A DNA stretch of 64,000 nucleotides, from contig NC_066317.1 of the NCBI RefSeq assembly GCF_022539315.1, positions 42,564,435 through 42,628,434 of the forward strand, read 5' to 3'. Positions 27,701 to 41,287 of the stretch are shown one piece after another. The notes beneath the pieces were generated by a model, which made no database searches, was not told the DNA's origin, and saw only the letters and a list, made by a program, of their open reading frames with translations. The translations under genes were made by a program, and so were the position numbers. This stretch comes from Serinus canaria. Lineage: Eukaryota; Chordata; Aves; Passeriformes; Fringillidae. Numbering within the stretch: position 1 is the stretch's first letter; each line of letters opens with the position of its first letter.

Positions 27701-28810
27701 TTCTGTGTTTGTGAAGACAATGTTTTGATAACTTTGAAGACCATGGCGGAGCTGCTGTCACTGTTCATCCTGGCATCCTAATGGGTTCCTTTCTTCTGCA
27801 AACCCAAGAAAAACCCAACAAGCAAGCAGATTCCCTGGAGCCTGAGGACAAAGACAAACACTGGTTTGATAGCCTATCATAGGTGTAGAAAACTACAGTT
27901 AAAGTCTGTGTGTGCCTTTGTATATAACCGTATGCGTGGTTGTATAGCTCACCCAATCCATTCCTGCTCAGATGTGCATTCATGTTTAGGTTTACCATCT
28001 GCACCAATCTTTACAAAACTCTTGGGAAAGTTTTTCAGTATGCTTCAAAGACTACAATAGCATGACTTAAAATCATTGTTTTGGCTGGTAGATACTGGAC
28101 AGCAAGAGGAAATGTGACACGTGTGCAGACCCCTTGCTTGCTGGAGCACAGCTGGCTATGGCCCTACAGGCTGAGACCCATGGCTGCTTCTGTAGGGACA
28201 TGCCAACATGTTGGGCAAGGAGATTCAGCTGACTGCACAAATCCTTCTCATACAGATCCTATCACACACCAGAGCAGTTTTCCTTTTGAAAAAGCCCCTT
28301 TTCAAGCAGGACAGTGGAGTGAACTGATGTGGTTAAAGAGAGTGGGGTGGCAATACATCTGTCATCTCTGAGCTTTATTGAGCAGGGCTTGTTTCTTTCA
28401 ACTCCCATCTGCAGTAAAAACCATGATTCTACAACAGTTCTAATGTGCATAAAAATAAAAAATAAGCACTCTCCAAGTTCTCCCAATTTCCAGATTCAGA
28501 AGGTCAACCTAACCCCTTTTGTCAGAGATGTTTTCTGAAACTGAATACTACTAAAGATCCTATTTTATTCTGTGGCCATCTCCTAACTAAAAGCCCAGAT
28601 GACACCAGCACAGAAAAAAAGCTTCAAAGAATACTTCTGATTTTGTATTAATTTATGCATAATGTGGAAATAATTGTTCATCTGGAGATGAGTTAAGTAT
28701 GAAGTCTGGTAACATTAAAAATAGCAACAGATTTGAATGTCAATCAGATCTCTAGATGTTATAAGATAACTTCTGAATGGCTAGCTATATTCTTAGCAGT
28801 AAATATGTGT
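24793..28810. other. AT-rich non-coding stretch
   Basis: No recognised gene, transposon or RNA gene is seen. The open frames are short and without recognisable domains. Confidence 0.55.
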
Positions 28811-28891
28811 TTTATATATATATATATATATAATATATATATATAAATAGATTATTAATATATATATATACGTATATATGTATATATAAAA
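28811..28891. repeat. Compound (TA)n microsatellite
   Basis: About 80 bp of nearly pure alternating TA, interrupted by AAATAGATTATT and by CGTATATATG. It is strongly self-complementary. Confidence 0.9.
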
Positions 28892-31800
28892 TCTATTGTT
28901 ATGATTTATGAAGTTGCAAGGGGAAAATCCATTTCCAGCTTTTTCTAGTTATGTTCAATCCTTTAGAAAATCAATATAACAGTCTCTATCTGAAATGATT
29001 TAAAAATCAATACCACACTTCTTTTTTGAGAATTGTGTTCTGATAACCTCTCTACAAATACTATTCTAGACATCCTTCACCACTTGTCTGGCTGCATTAT
29101 CTGTAATTGTCTTTTAATAGACTGAGACTAAATTATTAGAGAAAAATTGCATCACTAGGGAGTAAAGGTTGTCAGATATCAGTGAGATGTAATACATCAA
29201 ATGCTGTTGGGTACAGCCTTATCTCATGTGCTGTTTGTTGTTTTGGTTTTTTTTTTTTCAAGCAGAGCTTTTGACCCTTGTAACCTATTCTATTTCAGAA
29301 CAGGTGAAATAATGAATGCAAACCTGCATGCAGCTACATAGAATTAATGAATCAATGAGAACAACAACATTTTGGAAAAAAAGTTCCTGACCTGAAAACC
29401 AGATACTACAAGGTTTGTTTTAGGCAGGGCTTATGTTTTTTTTTTTTTTCTCTGCACCTAAAGACAGAGTTGTATAGGAAAGTTTAGAGAGGTTTGCTTT
29501 GCCACCACAAGTTATTTATGGTGGTCCTGCAGAGTACTCTGCTACTTCATTGAGAAAGCACTTGAACCATATTTGAACAAGACCTGGACAAGTTCTTCAA
29601 TGCCTGAGTTTTAATTCTGGTTGAAAAATTTACTTTGTAATTTAGAGGAAGTATTTAACAGCTCTATATATTGAGTATCTTATCACCAACATAAAAATAT
29701 TAGTAGTCAACAGATAAATATAGGTCAACAACATCTAATTAGACAGGGTATTTGGGCAGTGTTTTGGTACCAACAGCATGTCTTGGTATATGTAATTTAT
29801 TAAAATTATTTCAATGATGGGTTTTAATAATTGTCTCAACAAATTATCAAAAATAAGAGCTGGTTGAAAACACACACCGAATTTACTGTCAGGACAAGGT
29901 AACTCTGCTTTACTGTACTTTGAAGACAGAAGTGATGTGCTAGGTTAGGTGAGTTTATGGGCAATAGGAAAAGAACCTTCCTCCACAGGTCAGTGCTGGC
30001 TAAGTCAGTGGTCACCTTCACTTGAAGAATGTTGGCAGAAGCCTGAGCACGAGGGAGAGGAAGCCCAACCTTCCCAGGTGAGATATGTTTTACATGCAGA
30101 GCTCTACACTGAAATGCAGAGTGGGTGGCAGTGCAGAGTGGTTGCTCACACTGTGACCAGGAGCCTTCCTTTTCTCTATGGGCAGAGGGACTGAGAATAA
30201 GAAAATATATGTGGTGGACGAACTAAGGTGTATAAATAAGATCAAAGAAATTTCTTCTTTGGTGAAAAAAGGAGAGAATATTTGCTTCACTGTGTAGGGA
30301 ATATGCTAGAAGTGGGATACTTATGCTACCTGGTCAGTAGTGTGGTCATTTGCTTTGCTGACACAAGAAGCCAAGCTTTCTTCCTGCTACTCTTTGGTGT
30401 GCTTGCCTGCTTCAGGGCAAATAGGAAATTTGTTTTGGCACTACATTATATGGGTGAAGGGAAAATCCTCTGTGTAACATCACCGTTCCCCAGAGCACCT
30501 ATGCATGGGATAGAGTTTAGTTACACAAGTTTATGTAAGGCCTACAGCATTTTTTTTTTTAAATTTCTTTTGGTGCTGACCACTTTATGCTTTACTGATC
30601 ATACACTCCATAAATATTTGTCATTCATATTTAGACTGTTCTTGATTTTTAGGAAAGAGGTTACATGAAAATGATTTCTTGGATGGCCAATCTGTCTGTG
30701 ACAAACACAGTGAAAAATACTGTGGCTGATTCTCTGTGATTCTGTCTGAGGAGGGAGTCTCAGTTTTGGAAACAAAGGTCTCAGAAGCTTAAGGTTTGAA
30801 TCTGAGTGAGAATACATATACATATATTATGATTTTTCAAAGAAAAAATTGTCGCAATATGCTCAGTACATTTTGTCAAGCACTGCAAATAAATTTAATG
30901 CTATTTTGTCTTTTCTGGGGCTAAACTGTTAGTACCATCAGGTTCATTATTTAGAGAACTGAAAGAGAAACGACATATTTTTGAGAACTTCTTGAATATT
31001 TTCTTTTATTTTAAAATAAACTATTATCCCAATCCAGAATGAAATAACAATTTTATGCACCTAATAATTTCATTATTTCATTAAATGTTACCAATTATCC
31101 CCATGTGCAGGGGAGGTAATGTGGATTCTGCCATTAAACTCAATAGTTTTAGGACCTGTATTTTAGACTCTTTTGAGAAACAAAAGCTAGAGGTTGTGCT
31201 TCTCTGAAAATTTTTGAAAAGTTTTCGAAAACTAAAAGTACCTTTTTATTAATATCTTTAATATCTGTTTTATATTATATTATTGGGATAGTAGTTTTTG
31301 GAAGTCATTACTGACAACTTGGGACCTGCTGAAATCAGCGGGAGAGAGTACTGGGTTCTCTTAGGGCCAAGATTTCATCAACTTTGGATTCACTAGATAA
31401 TTTTCAAATACTTTAAAGAGAAAGAAAACAAAAGTGCCAACTGAATGACAATATTCACACAATATTCACATACTGGAACATTAGGCCTGGTGAGAGCCAA
31501 CTTGCAAAGCTGATGTAACAAAATAGAATTGCTATTGTTGATTTTGAGACAAGTTGAAAGAGATGTAAAGCTCTTGCATTTTTCTGATTTCATAGCTTAT
31601 GACCCTGGAAAATCATGATGCAAAATATATTTTATAGAAATCAGTTATTTGCTCCAATAAGTTGCAAATATCTCACAGGAAAGGTTATTTTTGTATCAGA
31701 AGAAAGAAACAACTATCAGTTATCCATATTATCCACCTTGCAGCTGTACACAAGACCTTAGCTTGGAAATGGAAAAAACCTAGTTCAGAACTCACAAACA

Positions 31801-33409
31801 AGTTTTGAATAACCTTCAGAAATCTATAGTTTGCCTTTTAGCTAGAAACCAGGTCCAAGAAAAATGAGAGAGATTTATAATACAAGTTTGATTTATGATT
31901 CCATTTATTTTACCAATGGAAAGGTGAGACTAAATCTTAAAACAGAATAAAAATTTACGGAATTAGGTCTGGGGTTAGTTCTGAAGCTAGCTACAATGAA
32001 AATTCTCTCCTCTAGATGTGACCCACTGATCTGGTTGCTGAAACTTTTGTGACTATTCCACTATCAGCCCAGCTAAAAACTTTACCCTGAAAGAGCTGTT
32101 TCTAAAGAAAACCACATTGGATTCATGCATTTAGAACAGCTGTGGTATTCATAGACATTTGATGTTATCCAAACACAGAAATAAATTGGTTGTTTTATCA
32201 AGTTAGAAGATATCCTGTAAATCATATGCATGGTGAGCTGCAGTGAAATATATTCCTTTTAATCACTGTTTTATTGTTTGCTTGAAATCTTCATGACTAT
32301 AGCTGTGAGGTGTGGACTGAGGTATTTACACTTTGGGAAGTAGCATGCAGCTGAAGTTTGTGAAGTAAAAGACATAATCAATACCTAGGTAGTAGAATTG
32401 CTCATCAAACTTGCAACAAGAGAACTGCAGAGTGAATTGTTTGTTTCTAGAAGAGAACCAAAACAGCTCTGGGATTTCTAGACATGAGGAATGTGTGGGA
32501 AGCATTCTTTTCTTGGGTATTTGTTGCATATGCTAGTCACTTGCACAGCGTGCATGCATTGTTCCTAATCTGAATATTATTAGGTGAATTTTGCAAACAG
32601 TATTCTCTTCAAAAAGTCCCCAAAGACGAACTTACATCCATGTGATTATTTCTTTAAAAGAACAGCAAAAGTGAGTTTAGGTTTGATACAAGAAAAACAA
32701 TCAAATGAATATTGAATGCATGGAAAGAAATTAAATACAATATATGGCTACTAGATTAATTTTTGTATATGCTTATGAAGATTAGAAACTCTGTCTAGAC
32801 GTATTCATTTATTATTGCTTCCTTTTTTATAAGACTGTACATAGAAATTAGTGCTGAGAATATTTTAAGAAAGTAAAAATGATGTCAAGTTCAACTCCCA
32901 AAGAGATGTAATTTGGATTCTGTGGGATTATAGAAGAGAAAGATAATATAGGTAAAGAAGACAAGGATGGAAATGTAAGGAAATCAAATTATTTAAGAAC
33001 ATAGAAATGAGGCAACTATATCAACTTTTTAAGTTGTACTTAACTCCTGTACCAGCAGGAGAATTAAAGTAGAGGATGTTTGGACCAAACCAGCAAGTTT
33101 GAAAGCCTTTTTGAGTGATCTCAATGAAAATAAGATGCATGTCTCTGAAAGGAAGTTATATCATGAGCAGCTATTTGTCAAGGTATGGGTGTTTTCTGTG
33201 CTGTAATCTAGGGGAAGGAAGCAGTGAAAAGGAAAAAAAATCAGATGGTTGAAACAGCTTGTTTGCTGGATGAATCTATAACTCTTTGGTTGCAGGGCCA
33301 AGTGATGACTGAATAGAACTAGACTGACAAAAGATTTAAGTTAAAAATAGAGGAAAGTTTAAATGATAGGACTCTAATTACATTGAGGTAGAAGTTTGCT
33401 TTTCAGGGA
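28892..33409. other. AT-rich non-coding stretch
   Basis: No gene is recognised. Poly-T tracts occur near 29248 and 29436. A pair of splice-like sites (TCCTCCACAG at about 29988 and CCCAG/GTGAGA at about 30077) frames 29 open codons, but the peptide is low in diversity and I do not call it. Confidence 0.5.
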
Positions 33410-33997
33410 GCAGAGATACCTCAACAAAGTGGAGGTCTGGGCAATCACCAACCACATGAAGTTTACAGGGTCAAGTGCTACACGCTGCACCTGGTGCAGG
33501 TCAACCCTGGTTGTGTCAATAGGTCAGGGAATGAGAGGCTGGAGAGCAATGCCATGGAAAGCAGGGTCCTGGTTGATGGCAAGCTGAACATGAGTCAGCA
33601 GTGCCCTGGCAGCCAGGAGAGCCAACTGTGTCCTGGGGTGCATCAGGCATGGCATGGCCAGCTGGGCAAGGGAGGGGATTGTCCTGCTCTGCTCTGGGCT
33701 GGGCCAGCCTCACCTCCAGTTCTGGGGGCAGTTCTGGGTGCCAAAATATAAAAAGATGTTAAAATATTAAGGAGGTTTAGGGCAGATATCAAGAAAATAT
33801 TTTTCACCCAGGGTATGACTGAGCACTGGAACAGGCTCCCCAAAGTAGTGGTCAGAGCAGCAAGTCTGGCAGAGTTCAGGAGTCACTGGGACAATGCTCT
33901 AAGGGACGTGGTTTGATTCTTGGGCTTGTCCTGTGCAGGATCCTGATGGGTCCCTTCCATCCCCATATGTTCTGTGATTCTATGGTATTCTATGATT
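33410..33997 (+). mobile_element. CR1-type LINE fragment with internal deletion
   Basis: The plus strand carries the CR1 ORF2 C-terminal region: GGAGGTCTGGGCAATCACCAAC, the HLVQVNPG-like segment, and a stretch encoding VLVDGKLNMSQQCPG in one frame. It ends in the 3' tail with GGTCCCTTCCA and TGTGATTCTATGGTATTCTATG. Around 33765-33775 the sequence jumps from AATATAAAAAGATGTTAAAATATT to the GGAGGTTTAGGGCAGATAT segment. In intact copies known to me these parts are separated by several hundred bases, so a large internal deletion is inferred. Frames shift between segments, so the copy is dead. The intact 3' end with several ATTCTATG-like repeats fixes the orientation. Confidence 0.92.
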
Positions 33998-36900
33998 ATG
34001 ATGAAAAGCTATTGACAGAGCATGAAAATATCTCTTAACACAGATTCCCTAATCACCTTTTTTTTTCAAACTATTTATGATATCATCTTAAATAGGATCC
34101 ACTAAGATTTTATATGATCCAGTGCTTTGCATATGAGTCATAGAATTTTAGAACAACAGCCGGAGACTGCTGATACTTTTTAAAAAATCACTGAAGGATG
34201 CAATGAACAGATTGAAATGATTAGTTAAGAATGCCACAGGAAAGATTTTAAGATAGATGGAAGATAATTCCAGAATCTGAGAAGAGCTATGAACCTTTTC
34301 CTCCTCCTGCACTCTTAAACATTTTACAAGATATTCAATGTCTGTTGTTATTTTCATTCAGAATTCATTTTCAATACATAAATAGTTCAAGAATTATTTC
34401 AAAAGGGAAACTAACCAAAAAATTTAAACTATTTGAATTGCTTTCAGTCTACCTGCAAGTAAATGAAAAATGTGATGCAGATGCAAATACAGGGTGAAAT
34501 TTTGTTTAGCTGCCTTTGGTGCCCTGACAGTAGGTGGTCATCGTCCCTTCAGCTAAGCTGCCAGAGCACCATGTGAAAAAGAAAAAAATCAGACCTCTTG
34601 AGTGCTGCTATTTCTGTCTTTTTAGGTTTAACAATGCTGGATGTTTGACAAGATTGGGATGTGGTAGCTAGTGTATTTAGAGGAAAAATTTGAGCAAGCT
34701 ACAAAGAGATTACTGTATATTTCACAGCTTTATACTTTTCCAAGAGTTGCATTTATTTTAGTTATTATGATGCAGAAACTCACTTTAGAAAACAGATGAT
34801 TGGAGATCAGTTTATGTAACCAAATCTACATGAGTCATAAGGACAACCAGAGACTTTCTTTCTAAAGAACAGGGACCTGAAAGAATGCGTTATAATCCTA
34901 TATGTTAATCTTGTACTGGCAACTGCCTGCACAGTGATATTCTACATATCTGTGAATAAGTAAATTTTTTTATTGCGTTTTGATTTTTTGGAGTTTTGAT
35001 GCACTGTCTATAATCATAGTCCTCTGAGATTTTCTTTTCTGTAGAATCTCTTCTTTCTGCTAATATGCTCTAACTGGATTCAGGCATTTAATGAGAACTT
35101 TCCCTTGAAATCAGGTCACTGACAGTAACCACTCAACACTATTACTTTTCCATCACTGCTTTGATCATGTTATCACATTCTGTCCTTCTCCCTCTCATCA
35201 CGTTAAGGTTTGCCACATTTGTCACAGAAGAGAAAAGCCAGAGACTGTTGTACTGTTTATCAACACAGACCAATATTTTGAATCATGCTGCATTTGTTTA
35301 GATAGATAAATAGATTTTTGAAATTTAAAATGATGCATAAAAGATTAGAAATATTGATTAAATTAACAAATTTTTTATTAAAATATATGACCTTTAGAAG
35401 AGAATTCAGAGACTAAAACTCCCCCTAAATAGTTAAGGATGGCACTACCATATTGAGGGTGAGGGGGGGTTTGCAGCACACAGCATAAGCCTATGGCAAT
35501 TAAAACATTTATGCTGAATTGTGCAGCTTTGGGTGGGCTGAACTGTTGATGCTGTTTATATTTCTGACCTCTCTTTTCCTTTTGAGTGTTTCCTGTACAA
35601 AGGAAAGCTGTTGTTGCATTGAGAGCAGAGTAACAGGATGTTAGCACAGAAAGAAATGAAATGCTGGTGAAAAATATTTCTGTAAATGATTAATGATTAT
35701 ATTTTTTTTTTTGCAGCTAAGATTTCAAAGTTCAGAGAGCTAAGTAGGGCCCTGTAAAGAAGGTAAAATTACATCTGCATAAAGAAAAACAAGTTTTGAT
35801 GATTATTGTGCAACTTTTATACCTGGAAAGAAATCAGAGCAAAGCCAAAAGGCTTAAGACTTGTGATGCTATTATTCTCTGGATGTCTGCATTACGTACA
35901 GAGGAAGGTGCAGCCTATGGTCCAAGGAGCTCTGCTGTCGTGTTCATGTTTAATGGTATTGGTGTTCATGTGGAATTGAGCAGCTCTCTATTTCAAAGAG
36001 CTGTATCAATAAAACAGATACTTAGTGAGGAAGAAAAAAACCCAATAAAAATAAAAGCATTGACAATAAGGCTGGGTAGGTTCTACAGTTTTGCTGAGTT
36101 TTTTTAAATTCCATGTCATTCTTAAGAGGAGTTTGCTTGGGACTGGGTAAAGTATTGTTGAATTCTCAACTGGGTATGGTAGATCATATATTTGTGTTCC
36201 ATTTTTCAGTTGCTGACTCACTGTTTTGTGTGCTTCCTTACCCACTAGGCTGCCAAGAGAAAGACAGTCCTGGGGAATGCCATTTTAGTCACATTTTTGG
36301 CAGAAAATCCTTCACCTGTGTGCAGAATCACATTCCTTTCTCAAACAGGTTCAAGCTAAGCCTCCTCCTCCTCTCCTATGATCCGACAAGGAAATTGTGC
36401 AGATAGCTGCAACTGCACTGATAGATTTAAATTAAACACTACATGAGTGTGAATTATAATGGGATTTTTGTGTCTTCTTGGCACAGACCAGGCATTTATC
36501 TGGGCATATACTAAATACAGCTACAAAAGTTATAGAGGAAAAAACATAAAAATGTGCTATAATGACAGAAAGACTCAGTAGTGACACAGAAGATCCTGTT
36601 CCCAGATCACAAAAATGAGATCCACTGTGCTGTCTCCATCACCTTCATTAAATCCACTACAATTCCCAGCAGCAACTATTAACAGTGGCCAGTATTCTTC
36701 ATGAATCATAACTGTAGCATTTCTCGTGGTTATTTCTATAACTTTTGGGTAAAAATAGCTGGTTTTGAAATAATCTGTTAAAATTAACCAGAAGAAAATT
36801 AAAAAATACAAAGACCTTAAATAAAATTCCAGTGTTAGGGAAAAGAATTTGCTATTGATTTTTCAAGAACAGGTATTTCACAATGAATGAGTTATCCCAG

Positions 36901-38811
36901 GTTCTGAGCTCCTATATCCTACTAACCAAGGAAAATGGGACTGAACAGGATTCCTATCTATTTTGACAGGGATGTTTTCAATTTAAACAATTCTCAAGAG
37001 GCATCTCATGATTTTTATTTGGATAAAGGCAGACAATTTTCTTTGTGGCAATATCAGTAAAAGATTACTTATGCAAAGGTTCTTATTTCTTTACAGAAAC
37101 TTAGTGTTGTGACTTAATTGCACCTGCATGCTTAATAATAAGTAGGCACAAATCAATGTAATTTAATCCAGAATGCAGCTAAGGAAGCATCATAGAAATT
37201 ACATTCAGACTGGTCAAAATTTAAATGAAGAAAGATATCGAGGCTCCCCATTTTCTGGAGCACTATCCTGAAGGAAGATCAAAGCTTGTTGTGTTGAGAG
37301 GCTGAAAAGTGACCAATTTAATGAGAGAAGCATTTCATTAAAAAAGAACAACGTTAAAAATATCTGTCAAGCCTGCTTTCCTCCTAAACCATTTAACAGA
37401 TATTTATGCAGTTTAGTGAACAATCTTTGACCATCAAGGGAAGCAGTTGCCATCCTTTTTCCCTTCAAGTTCTTGTGTTCACAGTAGCACAGTAGGTGAT
37501 GTTGGGTATGGTGCATATTTGCCCTTTGATGAGGGTTGGCTTGGGCAGCCCAGATGGGATTGCTTGCTTTGGATGCACTGGAGAGAAAAGAACAAGGCCA
37601 GAGGGTGTGGAACCTAAAAAGCTGGAATAGGAAACAAATTAGTTTGGTTGCTGGAAGGGGCTGATCCCTTCCTGTGTAGAACTGATGAGCTGCCAAGGAC
37701 TGTCATAATGAAACATGCCAGTGCCTCCTGGGGACTGTGCTGCAGACTTCCCTCTCAGTGCACCTTCCAAGGAATTCTGAACAGACTGATGCCAGACAAA
37801 TTCTTATTGCTCTGCTGCTCCCCTCTCATTGTAAATGCCGGAATTATTTATTAGAAAAGGCCCGGGACTTTGACATCTTTCTAATGTAAACTGTGGAGGC
37901 TTATTCTGTTTGAATCAAATTTTATGTATGCCTTGAATTGGCAAGACAGAGTGTGAGGCTTTAATTTTGTGCCTATCAATTAGTGAGACATTAAAAGGAG
38001 CTTAAGTAGAAAAGGCTGGATAGATGCCACAAGCACTGGAAAGATTTTTTAGTTTTTTAAATAAAAATATTTTCTATTTAAAGACACCTAATTAATAAAT
38101 TTGCATCAGAATGTCACTTTAGCTGAAATATTTTGGTTTCTTAGCATCTTTTTTGAATCCTCTGTAAAGAAAGACTATTTATAGTTTCACACAACTTGTG
38201 GTAGTGCTAATAAAACTTATCTGTCAGATTACTTTAGGTAAACTATTAGTGAAAAGTGCTATGTACTCTGAAGTTATTTTTTCCTTTATTTTCACCTTCA
38301 CTTTTAAAAATTCCTGTAGATACAATCATTTATCCTCTGGTAGTTGTTAATATCTAGACTTTTTCTTCGCCCTCAGATTTTTTTTCACTTTGTAGTACAT
38401 TGTTTTTCAGTTCAAAATTTTGAAAGTTTAATGCTATCTTGACAATGAGTCTATAGACATGGTGATTTAGTCAGAAGGTTAGAATTAATTTGTTTTTACT
38501 GGCATTTAGAAAAGTATTTTAGATAATAGCAATCTGAAGTAATATAAACAGTTTTGAAAAAAAGTGTATTTTGTACTTGTCAAAGACTAGAAGATTAGAG
38601 AAAATGTTAATTTTGGATTGTAAAACATGCAAAGTAAAGTAGATACTGAAGAAGCTTTATGTAAAATGAAATAAATCCCTGGCCTTATATTTGTCCCTTT
38701 CTTGTAGCCTGAACAGAAGCTTTGTGTAGTCAATAAAGAGAGCATCATCAAAGAATCAGTTATCTAAATACAGCTAGAGATGTTTTGAAAACATTCTTCA
38801 GTTGCAAATTA
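33998..38811. other. AT-rich stretch with possible conserved element
   Basis: No gene is recognised. At about 37790-37990 the sequence becomes less repetitive and retains CpGs (GCCGGAATT, GGCCCGGGAC). It has the look of a conserved non-coding element, discussed as a finding. Confidence 0.45.
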
Positions 38812-38858
38812 ATTACTAATTCCACTATTACTAATCCATTACTAATTCTACTAATCCT
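38812..38858. repeat. Short ATTACTAAT(T/C)C-type tandem repeat
   Basis: Three to four degenerate 11-15-bp units (ATTACTAATTCCACT, ATTACTAATCC, ATTACTAATTCTACT) lie in a row. Confidence 0.75.
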
Positions 38859-40017
38859 ACAATAGTGAATCTATCATCCCATTATAAGCACAAATGGTTT
38901 AGTGTCTTTGCTATTAATGTCTAACCTTAGGCCTGGATGATCTCATAAAAAAGAGAGTTTAGAGAAGAAGCTGAATATTTCATATTTTATTACTAATTTT
39001 CTTTTGTATATAAAATGCTGTACTTCTCAATACAGAATAAATTATAGGAAAAGTAAAATTTCTATTCCACTCTCTGCCCAAGAAAAGCATTTTATTTATT
39101 CTCTGTTGAACCTGATTTGTCTGAGGTTTAGACTATTCTTAATCTTTTTTCTGTCATATTTACAAACCCCAAACTAATTATAGAGGTTACTATAAAGAAT
39201 ATCGCAAACACTTCAAATTTTCATTAAAAATTATATCTCTTGAGTCAGTTTTTAGAAGGCTTTTTTTAGTTTCAGAAAAATCTTACACATCTCTGTTTCT
39301 TCTGCCTTGTCTGACATCATTAAGTCTTTGGTATGACTCTCAGGTTTCATCCCAATTTGAGTGCATTGCTATAGTTTACTGTCAGAAGGAAAATCTGCAG
39401 AGTTTGCCAGCACTGAAGACTCCTGAGACTTTCTTCCATTGCCTGAGCATATCTATCTAGTGCCTCTTAGGTGCTGTGGGGTCTGCTGCTGAGTCTCCAA
39501 ATAGATATCCAGGAGGGAGTGAGTTTCCCACAGGTTCTGTACTGTATCTGCCAACTTCATGCTGATGTTTCAGCAGGTCCCACGTGGCACTCAGTGCTTA
39601 GAAGTGAGCAGCTGAAGTCAGCTCTTGTTTTGATTTATGTGCCAGGAAGCCAAAGTTTGCAATCCATGATGATAACTATATTGTGGGTTTGAGTAATTAA
39701 AAAGCTTCTGTGTCTCCTCAGTGATGACTTCAGACACTTCCTTTCTTTATTTTCTCTTGTCTATCACCATAACCATAATTTCTCACACTAACTGTAAAAA
39801 GTAATTTCTTTCACTTACACAGAAAATAACATCCAAGAAGAATCAGCATCCAGGTGTGATGAAACAAATCATTATAGTTTCATGATAAGAGCAGAGAATA
39901 AATTGGAATTTTGTTGATGCAATCTATCAAATATAGTTTTTATTTCCTTCCCTTTTTTTCCCTAGCATGCTTACTTTAATTTAGTTTTGTTTATCCTTGA
40001 ATGTTATTGAATTTTGG
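38859..40017. other. AT-rich stretch upstream of the first LTR
   Basis: No gene, RNA gene or transposon is recognised. A 73-codon open frame at 39471-39692 shows no domain. Confidence 0.5.
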
Positions 40018-40545
40018 TAGACTGGTTTAACCCCAGCCAGCAACCACACACAGCCAGCCACTCACTCACTCCCCCACCAGCTGGATCAGGGAGAGAACCA
40101 GAAGGGTGAAAGGTAGAAAAACCATGGATTGAGATAAAACCAGTTTAAAAGGAAAGCAAAACCACACACACAAGCAAAGGAAACAAGAAATTAACTCACT
40201 GCTTCCCATGGGCAGGCAGGTGTTAAGCCATCTCCAAGAGAGCCCCATCATGTGCAACAGTGATTTGGGAAGTCAAATGTTCCTACCTTCCTCCTTCTTT
40301 CCCCCAATTTATATACTGACATGATTTGGTCTGGAATATCCCTTTGGTCAGTTGAGGTCACCTGTCCCAGCTGTGTCTCCTCCCAGCTGCCCAAGGACCC
40401 CCAATTTCCTCACCAAAAATGGTTTTGGCTCTGTGTAAGCCCTACTCAGCAGTAACAAAAATGCCTCTATACTATTAAAACCTCATTCAACACACCACCA
40501 GCCACTGTGAAAGAAACTAACTCTATCCCAGCCTAAACCAGCGTG
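40018..40545 (-). mobile_element. Diverged solo LTR, avian ERVL-type
   Basis: On the plus strand it runs from CTGGTTTAACCCCAGCCAGC to CTATCCCAGCCTAAACCAGCG. This is the reverse complement of a common avian retroviral LTR that begins TG-CTGGTTTTGGCTGGGATAGAGTTA. The minus strand is therefore the sense strand. A TATATAAA box lies at 40308-40315. No ERV internal region is attached, so it is a solo LTR left by recombination. The termini are mutated, with TA/GT in place of TG/CA. The flanks TTTGG and GTTGG match at 4 of 5 bases, compatible with a decayed 5-bp target duplication. Assignment to the ERVL class rests on recognition of the sequence and the 5-bp duplication length. Confidence 0.85.
40308..40315 (-). 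promoter_or_regulatory. TATA box of the solo LTR
   Basis: TATATAAA is read on the minus strand within the LTR, about 230 bases from its sense 5' end, where an LTR core promoter is expected. Present activity is unknown. Confidence 0.5.
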
Positions 40546-41287
40546 TTGGCAAAGAGAATTTAATTTCTCTAAATTGAAGGAATATGCTGGAAGTTACATG
40601 TCATTTTCAAATTATATTTGGAAGACTGATACACTTCCATCTTTCAGGAAAAATGGGGTTTAAACAAAATTAGCTGAATTCTGAGCAGAAAGTAAGCTAT
40701 TGAGATTTTCTTCTCAGAAGAGCATTTTCTTCTCTTCTGAGAAGAAGTAACATTTCTGCTGTGGGAAAGCAGAATGAGATAAACATGGTCTCAAAAATAT
40801 AATACAAAGGAGCAGGACATGTAAAGGAAAAAACTTTCTCCCTTAAAGGATTCAAGAGATGCTCACTGCAGTAGCCTGAATTTACTGTAAAAGACCAAAT
40901 GGAATCAGGACACAAGTTTTTTCTGTTTTCTTCTTCATCTTTAGGGTAAGTGAAAGTGGAATATAAACACTGCAATATACTATGATTTGGGGTCTATGCC
41001 TAAATTAGACCAAAGACTTTGGGGGAAGAAGGAAATGTATCTTATATAACTTACATCAGCTCTGGCTTTCTGACACACAGTGTAGATTATTTATTAAGTG
41101 ATAAGGTTTTTTGTACTACTTATGCAAAACCTCAGTTTACAACAGTAAGCCAAATTGTCCACAGGCCAGCTGTCTTCCTGAGCTGGGAGATGGGGACAGG
41201 GACCAGAACAGCTCCCTGTAAGCTAGGAGGAAGCAGTTAGTGACCTGCTAATCTATGGGACTAGATGGTCAAAACTCCTAGTTTTTC
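40546..41287. other. Spacer between LTR and CR1
   Basis: Unique AT-rich sequence with no gene. It contains a perfect 15-bp-arm inverted repeat at 40708-40746. Confidence 0.6.
40708..40746. repeat. Perfect inverted repeat, 15-bp arms
   Basis: TTCTTCTCAGAAGAG (40708-40722) is the exact reverse complement of CTCTTCTGAGAAGAA (40732-40746), with a 9-base loop. The arms are pyrimidine/purine-biased. No transposon ends are recognised. Confidence 0.9.

Noticed and set aside
29989..30077. 89-nt segment between TCCTCCACAG and CCCAG/GTGAGA with 29 open codons
   Set aside because: The splice-like sites are plausible, but the peptide is Q/E/W-rich and unrecognised. It might be a non-coding RNA exon, which cannot be supported from sequence alone.
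40066..40257. 63-codon minus-strand open frame
   Set aside because: It lies inside the diverged solo LTR and has no gag, pol or env motif.
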